Origin: Paenibacillus sp. cl123
GTDB lineage: Bacteria; Bacillota; Bacilli; Paenibacillales; NBRC-103111
Assembly (NCBI RefSeq): GCF_900101595.1
Contig: NZ_FMYY01000023.1
Coordinates: forward strand, 1 to 64,000
Direction: 5' to 3'
DNA: 64,000 nucleotides
Part shown: one piece after another, positions 43,416 through 50,531 of the stretch
Layout: the number at the start of each line of letters is the position of its first letter
Numbering within the stretch: position 1 is the stretch's first letter
Position numbers and translations under genes: made by a program
Notes under the pieces: model-generated
Told to the model about the DNA's origin: nothing
What the model saw: only the letters and a program-made list of their open reading frames with translations
Database searches by the model: none

Positions 43416-45896
43416 GTGAAGCTGTCAGCTGCAAAAAAACCGCTGCAACGCGTGACGCTCGAAATGAGTTTGAAGCCGTTCAAATGTCTCGAAATCGAAT
43501 CTATAGAAGCCGTATGCGTCGAGGCGATCCGGCAATGGGCGCCGCTGATCGGCATCTCTTCTTCCGTTTCCGTACTGCTCTGGGTAGCGGACGGTAGTGA
43601 AATATTGGTTTGGGACGGAGATTTGGAGAAGGAAATGGAGTGGGCGAAATATATCGGATTCGCCAACGAGTGGACGTTCAGCCATATCAAGGACGGCAAG
43701 GACGATCCGAAGACGGCCATCGCGTATACCGAGCATCCGGTCCGTATGACTTACGGCGATTTGAAGACGATTATTGCATCCTTGAAAAAAGTAGGATCGG
43801 AGCAATTCGGTTTGACGATCGAGGTGGGAGCTACGTTCGACGCGGGTCCCGAGTTCGCTTACTCCGATTTCAAATACAAGGACCATCCCGAAATCAACCG
43901 TGCCGAGCTGGGCGGTGCGTATGTTGCCTTGAAGGCCGACTACACGGTCGTATGCACATGGTCGGAGCTGAAGGGTGACGGTAAGCGCTACGCGGCTTAT
44001 CCGGACGGCATACCCGAGGGGACACCTTTTGGGAAATTTTTCGGCAAGCAATGCGCCAGCTTTATTCCGGCACTAGGCTTCAACTATATATGGTTTTCCA
44101 ACGGCTTCGCGCTGTCGTACTTCCCTTGGACTTACCTGGGAGCCAACTATAACGGCGAGGAGCTGGGACTGGCCGATTACGAGGAGCTTTCCGGCAAAGT
44201 AATGTCGTTCTGGGACATGTTCAAACAGGAATGTCCAAATTACCGCACCGAAATTCGCGGTACTAATTTCGGGACGGGAATGGATTTGGCCAAAGATTGC
44301 ATCCCTCTGCGGGATCTTTACCGGAAGCAATATATCGAGTTTCCTCCGCCCAATTCGCCGTGGGGGGCGCTCAATTACGATTTCGGTCTCGAGATGGCGG
44401 GTTATATGTCACGAATAGCGGAGCTGCCCGGGACGACTTACCCGTACCGCTTTTACCCCAATGATCCCTGGTTTTGGCAAAATCCCTGGACGGATCTGTA
44501 CGATCGCGAACCGCACGATATTTATTGCCCGCTTAGCGTGGCGAGACTTAACGAACGGGGCGCCGCGGAGCCGCCGGGCATCGTGGAGCTGCTGACCATT
44601 GACACGGAAAAGGGAGATCTCCCCGAAGCTACGGCGCTAGAGGTTTCCACCCACATTCGCAGGGCGCTCCAGGATTTTCCGGACAAACCGGGCTTGCTGA
44701 CCTGGATTTATCCGTTTGACGAGCTGCACGATGTGGCTGCCGCCGCCCATCCGTCAGGCGCAGACGCGGTATTTTTTAATGATTGGTTTATTCGTAATGC
44801 AATTAATGAAGGCTTTCCGTTGAACACGGTAATCAGCTCCGGGCATTATAGACAATTGACGGAAGAAGGCAGTTCGGCGTTGGACGATACCGTCCTCGTG
44901 ACTTCTACGTTCTGGCTTCGGGAACATTCGGCCGAAGCGATTGCAAAGCGGGTTCGGCAAGGCGGCAAAGTGCTGCTTTACGGCCCGATCCGGGATGCGG
45001 CCCTGATGGAACTCCTGAATGTGGCCCAAGCAGACGGCATCGAAGGCGAATGTCAGCTGACGATCGAGCTGGAGACGGACATGGCGAAAGGGAACGCCCC
45101 TAGTACGATGGCACTGTACCATCGTTCTATGATTTCGCACGGGGCGATCAGCGAAGTTGTCGCCGACACTCATAATACGAATACGATCGTACGGGCCATT
45201 GCCGAGAAGGAAGGGGAGCAGCGCGTATTTGCTTTACACCGGGCCGAGCCGGATTGGAACGGGGGAGCCGTCTCCTGGGTCAGAGGCTCGCTGCCTTACA
45301 AGGAAGCGGGCGTTACACACCTTCCCGTTCGTCAAGACCAGGCGTACGGGGACAGTACGGTGCTGGCGCGGCTTGCACTTCAAGATTTCGGCTATAAGCT
45401 GCTGCAATCGAAGCTTGGGCCGGAATCCCCGTCGGCGCTTCTGTTCATCAGCCGGCGTCAAAACGGATTCCAGTTTACGGGCTGCAAGCAGGATACGTCC
45501 GTGCAGCTTGCCTTCCGATTCCCGGACGGGGCTCCGCTGCTAATCGGACAGTCTGCGGAAATCGGCGACGGGGCTGCAACGTATTCGCTTGACCGGACGT
45601 TCCGCGACGAATGCCGTATATTCGTCGATCAGCGGCAGCCATCCCTTGTATCTTGCAGGGAAGTGTCGGCGATTCCGACGCCGAACAAGCGATTTTTGCA
45701 CAATTTGCCTGTCCGGAAGCTCGTTGTCAGCAACCTGAACGACGCGAAGGTGACACTTTATCCCCCCGAGGAAGCGATCGAAGCCGGGCGGGTGGAAGTC
45801 AAGCACGGCGACCGGTACGTTCCGCTGGAGGAAGCACGGCGCGGAAGCAAGCTGGTGCTCGAAGCGTTGAGCGGATCGATCGAAATCACCTGGTAA
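43416..45896 (+). CDS. Large protein of unknown family, possible glycoside hydrolase
   Basis: An 826-residue protein that I do not recognise. The first about 350 residues (VTLEMSLKPFKCLEIESIEA, FNYIWFSNGFALSYFPWTYL, YRTEIRGTNFGTGMDLAKD, WGALNYDFGLEMAGYMSRI) look like an alpha/beta barrel of a glycoside hydrolase clan, with several acidic residues at strand ends. A Rossmann-like stretch follows (LDDTVLVTSTFWLREHSAEA, GGKVLLYGPIRDAA), as in GH42-like trimerisation domains, then beta-rich C-terminal modules. No signal peptide. The start is GTG with AAAGGGG upstream. The 36-base gap after the isomerase suggests co-transcription and a role in the same sugar pathway. Confidence 0.6.
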   Translation: MKLSAAKKPLQRVTLEMSLKPFKCLEIESIEAVCVEAIRQWAPLIGISSSVSVLLWVADGSEILVWDGDLEKEMEWAKYIGFANEWTFSHIKDGKDDPKTAIAYTEHPVRMTYGDLKTIIASLKKVGSEQFGLTIEVGATFDAGPEFAYSDFKYKDHPEINRAELGGAYVALKADYTVVCTWSELKGDGKRYAAYPDGIPEGTPFGKFFGKQCASFIPALGFNYIWFSNGFALSYFPWTYLGANYNGEELGLADYEELSGKVMSFWDMFKQECPNYRTEIRGTNFGTGMDLAKDCIPLRDLYRKQYIEFPPPNSPWGALNYDFGLEMAGYMSRIAELPGTTYPYRFYPNDPWFWQNPWTDLYDREPHDIYCPLSVARLNERGAAEPPGIVELLTIDTEKGDLPEATALEVSTHIRRALQDFPDKPGLLTWIYPFDELHDVAAAAHPSGADAVFFNDWFIRNAINEGFPLNTVISSGHYRQLTEEGSSALDDTVLVTSTFWLREHSAEAIAKRVRQGGKVLLYGPIRDAALMELLNVAQADGIEGECQLTIELETDMAKGNAPSTMALYHRSMISHGAISEVVADTHNTNTIVRAIAEKEGEQRVFALHRAEPDWNGGAVSWVRGSLPYKEAGVTHLPVRQDQAYGDSTVLARLALQDFGYKLLQSKLGPESPSALLFISRRQNGFQFTGCKQDTSVQLAFRFPDGAPLLIGQSAEIGDGAATYSLDRTFRDECRIFVDQRQPSLVSCREVSAIPTPNKRFLHNLPVRKLVVSNLNDAKVTLYPPEEAIEAGRVEVKHGDRYVPLEEARRGSKLVLEALSGSIEITW

Positions 45897-45940
45897 AACG
45901 AAAGAAAACCCGACTATAGCCTGACAGGCGGTGACGACTC

Positions 45941-46273
45941 ATGACAAGCGATGCCCGCAAGTATCCCGGGACGCCTGAAATGTACGTATATTTGCCGACC
46001 GGCTCGACGCTGGTCAGCAATCCGATGGATATGAAAGGCTGTACCCGCTGCCGCGTATATGTGCAGTCGGCGGAGGGAGGCTCGATCGGAGTAACGGTCA
46101 AAGGAGCGCCCAATGAGGACGGTATGTATGTGGAGGAGTTGGATTCCGGCTCTGTACGCGCGAATATAACCGGTTCCGTCTCATTTGTATTGAATGATGT
46201 GTCCCGTTTTTTGAAGCTGTATTGCAGCGGGGTGACCGGAAGCTGGACGGTTTGGGTTGTCCCGATGACGTAA
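45941..46273 (+). CDS. Small beta-rich protein of unknown function
   Basis: A 110-residue protein with alternating hydrophobic strands (EMYVYLPTGSTLVSNPMDMK, GSIGVTVKGAPNEDG, SWTVWVVPMT) and no signal peptide or catalytic motif. It may be a single jelly-roll domain; some phage structural and carbohydrate-binding proteins look alike. GGCGGTGA precedes the ATG. It lies between the large unknown protein and an SGNH hydrolase with a similar N-terminal beta domain, only 10 bases from the latter, so it may work with it. Confidence 0.6.
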   Translation: MTSDARKYPGTPEMYVYLPTGSTLVSNPMDMKGCTRCRVYVQSAEGGSIGVTVKGAPNEDGMYVEELDSGSVRANITGSVSFVLNDVSRFLKLYCSGVTGSWTVWVVPMT

Positions 46274-46283
46274 GGAGGGGCCT

Positions 46284-47210
46284 ATGATTCGAGTAGAGGA
46301 TATGGCGTTAACCTACAGCGGTAACTGGACGCATGTGAGTACGGCGAACGGAAGCATGGAAAGCCGGCACGATTCGGACGGCACGCCCGAATCGAACGCA
46401 TCGGCACATTGGTACGGCTGGTGTACCGGCTTTAAACTGTACGGCACGAAAGCGGACTTCGGGATCGCGGATATATACGTGGACGGTTCACTGCACGGAC
46501 GAGCGGACTATTACAGCCCGCAAGCGGTGCATGGCGCGCTCGTTTACACGGCGGCAGGATTGGCCCGAGGGTTCCATTCGATCGAGATTCGCAAATCAGG
46601 GACGAAAAATCCCGCCTCGGCTGGGGCACATATTACGATCGATTATTTGAAGGTGGAAGTGGCGAAACCCGAGCCGCTTCCCTACAAGCAAATCGTATGC
46701 ATCGGGGACTCCATTACGTTTGGGGCCAATGTGGCGCAAAGGCCGCAGCAATTGTACGGCAGAATGCTCCAACATATGCTGTACGTGCCCGTGAGCATCC
46801 ATGGCCTGTCGGGGGCAAGTATTGGCATCATAACGAACGTGCTGGAATCGGTCGTCGCCCCCCGAAATCCGGATCTCGTGCTATGGCTGGCCGGAATGAA
46901 CAACGCGAATCCATTGGCTGAGCTTGAGCAGGGTCTTGACAAATTGCAGGTATGCGTACCCGACGCCGACTTGATCGTAGCGACGATCCCGTACAACACG
47001 TATTATACCGAGCAGCAAAATAGGATCAAAGTCCATGAAGTCAAGCAAGCCTGCGCGAACAAAGGAATCCCGTGCGTGGACATGTATGCGCCTACCCGGG
47101 GAAATACGTATATCAACAAGCCGGAAGGGACGGTTCATCCGAACGAGGAAGGCCACGGCGTGATCGCGAGCCTTTTTTACCGGGAACTGATGAAGCGTTA
47201 TGCGGATTAG
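46284..47210 (+). CDS. SGNH hydrolase with N-terminal beta-sandwich domain
   Basis: A 308-residue protein in two parts. Residues 1-130 (ALTYSGNWTHVSTANGSMES, IADIYVDGSLHGRADYYS, HITIDYLKVEV) are a carbohydrate-binding-like sandwich, and residues 135-308 the SGNH domain with IVCIGDSITFGANV, a block III LWLAGMNNANP and the Asp/His pair region in GTVHPNEEGHG. This layout is that of CE2/CE3-like acetyl esterases. No signal peptide. AGGAGGGG precedes the ATG. It is probably a deacetylase acting with the preceding enzymes. Confidence 0.78.
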   Translation: MIRVEDMALTYSGNWTHVSTANGSMESRHDSDGTPESNASAHWYGWCTGFKLYGTKADFGIADIYVDGSLHGRADYYSPQAVHGALVYTAAGLARGFHSIEIRKSGTKNPASAGAHITIDYLKVEVAKPEPLPYKQIVCIGDSITFGANVAQRPQQLYGRMLQHMLYVPVSIHGLSGASIGIITNVLESVVAPRNPDLVLWLAGMNNANPLAELEQGLDKLQVCVPDADLIVATIPYNTYYTEQQNRIKVHEVKQACANKGIPCVDMYAPTRGNTYINKPEGTVHPNEEGHGVIASLFYRELMKRYAD

Positions 47211-47343
47211 CGGCAGCCTGTAAAAACACCATATCATATGCGAACGCGCCAATCCCGGAAACCGCCTCTTCCTCATCCACAACGGGTTTATGGCGGTCTG
47301 TCCGTAGTATGAAGCTTATCCTCTTGGCAAGGGGGCTTGGTGA

Positions 47344-49008
47344 ATGTATAAGGTGATCATCGTTGAAGACGAAATGCTCGTTCGGCTGGGGCTCAAAGGC
47401 TCTGTGCAGTGGGACAGGTTCGGCATGCAGGTCGTGGCGGATTTTTCTGACGGTTCGGCTGCATTGCAATATTGTTACGACGAAGGGTTTCCGGATGTCG
47501 TGATTACCGATATCCGGATGCCCAGGATGGATGGCGTGGAATTGATTGCGAGTATACGCGAGCAGAACAAGAAAACTCGCATTATCGTATTGACCTGCCT
47601 GGAGGAATTCGAGCTTGTCCGCCGATTGATGTCGCTTGGCGTATCCCATTACCTATTGAAATTGGCGATGACCGAGGATGAGCTCGGACATGCGCTCAGC
47701 TGCATCCGCGCGGAGCTGGATGAGTTAAGCTCCGCTATGGAATCGCCGGACAAAAAACGGCTGAAAACGATCAATCTGGATTTGGTCAAGGAGAAATATA
47801 TCAAAGATTTTTTGTTTTACGGCATATATTCCGTGGAGGAATTCGGGCAGTTTGTCGTTGAAAACGGATTCAGGCTGACGCCTGTTCGAAACGTTGTTTG
47901 CATCATGGAGGTCGACAGCTACTTTGCTCTGAAACATAAATTTCGCGACGAGCACGGCCATTTAATCAAAAACACCTTGCTTAATATGTTGTACGAGATC
48001 ACCACTACCTGCCAAAAAGGTGAAGCGGTGTTTCTCGATGAAACCCGTTATTTGCTCCTGTTCAGCTTTGAAGATCTTGCCTCCGAGCAGTCGATCGTGC
48101 AGCAAATTCATTCGATGCTCGGCACGATTCAGGAAGTGATTTGCACTTGCTTTAACGGCTCGGCGTCATTCGGGATCAGCGGCGTGCACAGTGGGTACGT
48201 AGCGCTGCGCAAGCTGTACGCGGAAGCAGTCAGAGCGCTGGATAACAAATTTTTTGCGGGTCCCGGCCAAAAGCATACTTCGTTGGATGGCGTCAATCTG
48301 AGCGGCATTCACGCGCAAGTGCAAAGCATACGGGAATACGCGCCGCTGCGCGAGATGATGAGTCCGATAAAGCTGGAGCAATATGACCTCTACATGGCGG
48401 AGTTTGTTCGTTCCTTGCAAGAGGGGGAGAAGCCAATTCGGATGTCGTTGTATTCGCTCCTCCAATGGCTGAACACGAACGTATATGACGGCCGCCACGA
48501 TGAGAGGAAACAATTGCAAACGATTACCGAAACGATGGACTGCTGCGATACGCTGCCGGAAATGCTGGAGCACGTCCAATCGTATTTGACAAACCTTGCC
48601 GAGCAGTCGAGGTCCGCCCTTCAAACGAGCGGTGATATCTCGAAAGCGATCCGGTACATCCAGATGAACTATGACCGGGACATCAGCCTGCAGCAAGTAG
48701 CGGACCATGTCCATCTAAGCCTTGGCTATTTAAGCAATTTGTTCAAGAAGGAGCTGCGCATTACGTTCGTCGAGTTTCTAAACGGTTACCGGATCGAACG
48801 GGCCAAGGAGCTTCTAACCGGCTCCCGGCTGAAAACGTGCGACATTGCTGCCAAAGTCGGATTTTCGCCGGAATATACGTATTTCAGCAAAGTATTCAAG
48901 AAAGTTACGGGACTTAATCCGAATGAATATCGGAAATCGTTCAACCGATCTCAAAATCGTTCAACTCCGCTTTCAACCGCTCAACCGCAAACGGCCAAAA
49001 AGCGATGA
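47344..49008 (+). CDS. YesN-type response regulator, no kinase nearby
   Basis: A 554-residue regulator: receiver at 1-115 with EDE at 8-10, phosphoacceptor aspartate 56 (VVITDIRMPRMDG) and lysine in HYLLKLAM (P of the usual KP motif replaced by L), a middle region, and the AraC-type domain at about 430-535 (ISLQQVADHVHLSLGYLSNL, TCDIAAKVGFSPEYTYFSKV, GLNPNEYRK). AAGGGGG precedes the ATG. No histidine kinase gene occurs between here and the end of the window, so its partner is elsewhere or upstream signals reach it otherwise. It is in front of the third sugar locus, which it probably controls. Confidence 0.88.
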   Translation: MYKVIIVEDEMLVRLGLKGSVQWDRFGMQVVADFSDGSAALQYCYDEGFPDVVITDIRMPRMDGVELIASIREQNKKTRIIVLTCLEEFELVRRLMSLGVSHYLLKLAMTEDELGHALSCIRAELDELSSAMESPDKKRLKTINLDLVKEKYIKDFLFYGIYSVEEFGQFVVENGFRLTPVRNVVCIMEVDSYFALKHKFRDEHGHLIKNTLLNMLYEITTTCQKGEAVFLDETRYLLLFSFEDLASEQSIVQQIHSMLGTIQEVICTCFNGSASFGISGVHSGYVALRKLYAEAVRALDNKFFAGPGQKHTSLDGVNLSGIHAQVQSIREYAPLREMMSPIKLEQYDLYMAEFVRSLQEGEKPIRMSLYSLLQWLNTNVYDGRHDERKQLQTITETMDCCDTLPEMLEHVQSYLTNLAEQSRSALQTSGDISKAIRYIQMNYDRDISLQQVADHVHLSLGYLSNLFKKELRITFVEFLNGYRIERAKELLTGSRLKTCDIAAKVGFSPEYTYFSKVFKKVTGLNPNEYRKSFNRSQNRSTPLSTAQPQTAKKR

Positions 49009-49038
49009 TTGTTCAACTATTTAGCAGTTTCTTTCATT

Positions 49039-49068
49039 TTGCTTACCTCCTAAAGCCAATAGTATAGA
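49039..49068 (+). promoter_or_regulatory. Candidate promoter of locus 3
   Basis: TTGCTT (49039-49044), 18 bases and TATAGA (49063-49068) lie ahead of the binding-protein gene. Transcription would start about 49075, at the foot of the inverted repeat. Confidence 0.45.
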
Positions 49069-49076
49069 TACAAGAA

Positions 49077-49099
49077 GATAGATCTAAGACCGATCTATC
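49077..49099. promoter_or_regulatory. Inverted repeat at the start of the locus 3 message
   Basis: GATAGATC, a 7-base loop and GATCTATC form a perfect 8-bp stem. It would lie at the very 5' end of the transcript, so it may be an operator or an RNA-stabilising hairpin. Confidence 0.45.
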
Positions 49100-49130
49100 C
49101 GACGATTATCACTAGTGGGGGGAAGATCTC

Positions 49131-50495
49131 ATGAAGGTAGGAAGGCGCAGTTTCACTTTTGTACTGGTTGCGGTTTTCATGTTTTTCGTAGTCGCGTGCA
49201 GCGGGGGAGGAGGCGAAGCGACGGATGTGAAGCAGCCGGCCCCGGCCGAGGAGAATAAGTCTACGGAAAAGTCGCCCCAGCAGAAGCCGCCGGCGGAAGA
49301 GGACTGGACGATGGACTTCGATCTAGGCGGGCGTAAGATTAAGGCCACCGCTTGGTGGAAAATCGAATTCGGCGATTCGCCGGAGCACCAGGAAATTAAG
49401 AAAAATATCGAAGAGCTGCAGAAGAAGCACAACTTTACGATCGAATTCGTAACGACGCCGTTCGCCAATTTGAAAGAGCTTGCGACGAGCTCCATACTTG
49501 CGGGCGAGCCTATCGCGGACGTGATCCGGTTAGAACGCAGGGCGCTGTTCCCGGGTATGGTCACGTCCGGGCTGGTCACCCCGCTGGATGAAATCATCGA
49601 CTTGAAAGGACCGGCCGGCAAATATATCGACCCGATGATTCGAGAAACCATCGGAGAGTTCCGCGGTCACGTCTACGGATTCGAAAAAAGCTATTCCGAT
49701 TTCTCGGGCTTGTACTACAACAAGAAAATGCTTGCCGATGCTGGCATCAAAGATCTGCACGAATATGTCGCCGAGAACAAATGGAACTGGGATACGTTGA
49801 AAGAAGTTTTGGGCAAGGTGACGAAAGGCGATACGTTCGGTCTGGCGGGATCCCAGCTGGCCATTACCGCCCATGCGCTCGTCTCCAACGGCGGCAATTT
49901 CCTCGATATCAATGAGGGCAAAGAAAAGCTGTCTGATCCGAGGTCTATTGAGGCGCTGACGTTCGCCCAGGAGCTGGCGGGAATAGCGAAGGTATCTAAC
50001 GACTCGGCGGCGGTCAAAGCGGCGTTCAACCAAGGCAAAATTCTCATGTATGTCGGCTACCAGTGGGAAGGGGACGGATTCGTTAAAGACATGGGCGAAA
50101 ATTTAGGCTTCGTGCCATTCCCGGTCGGACCGAAAGGAACGGGCTACAAATCGATCTCCAACCCTCCGAACTTCTGGACGATTCCGAAGGGCGCGAAAAA
50201 TCCGAAAGAGCTCGTCTACCTCATGTCCAAAATTTTCAAGACGAAGCCGCTCGAGGAATATACCGGACAAAGCCGTCTGGAGGGCTATTTTGCCGATGAG
50301 AAGGATATCAAGGCGGCGAGAATGATGATGCAATCTCCCCAATATACGGTGATGAACCATGACTTGTTCCCGGATTGGAACGTTTATCAGATGCTGAACC
50401 AGCTGTATTTGGAAAAACTGGCGCCGGCCACGGTTGTCGAAATGAATAAGCAGCTGCTGCAAGCGGCGATGGACGATGCGCTGAAGAAGAAATAA
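49131..50495 (+). CDS. Extracellular sugar-binding lipoprotein (locus 3)
   Basis: A 454-residue family 1 binding protein with a signal sequence ending in a lipobox (FFVVACSGGGG) and an acidic/Pro-rich linker. LLYNKKMLADAGI-like sequence (GLYYNKKMLADAGIKDLHEY), WNWDTLKEVLGKVTKGDTFG and LVSNGGNFLDIN are the usual mid-protein motifs, and SKIFKTKPLEEYTGQ closes it. It is distinct from the binding proteins of importers 1 and 2. GGGGGGAAG precedes the ATG. It is followed by a second, much larger binding protein, so locus 3 may take up two ligands. Confidence 0.88.
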   Translation: MKVGRRSFTFVLVAVFMFFVVACSGGGGEATDVKQPAPAEENKSTEKSPQQKPPAEEDWTMDFDLGGRKIKATAWWKIEFGDSPEHQEIKKNIEELQKKHNFTIEFVTTPFANLKELATSSILAGEPIADVIRLERRALFPGMVTSGLVTPLDEIIDLKGPAGKYIDPMIRETIGEFRGHVYGFEKSYSDFSGLYYNKKMLADAGIKDLHEYVAENKWNWDTLKEVLGKVTKGDTFGLAGSQLAITAHALVSNGGNFLDINEGKEKLSDPRSIEALTFAQELAGIAKVSNDSAAVKAAFNQGKILMYVGYQWEGDGFVKDMGENLGFVPFPVGPKGTGYKSISNPPNFWTIPKGAKNPKELVYLMSKIFKTKPLEEYTGQSRLEGYFADEKDIKAARMMMQSPQYTVMNHDLFPDWNVYQMLNQLYLEKLAPATVVEMNKQLLQAAMDDALKKK

Positions 50496-50531
50496 GAAAG
50501 CGAGATGCAAACGGTAAGGGTGGATGGCACG

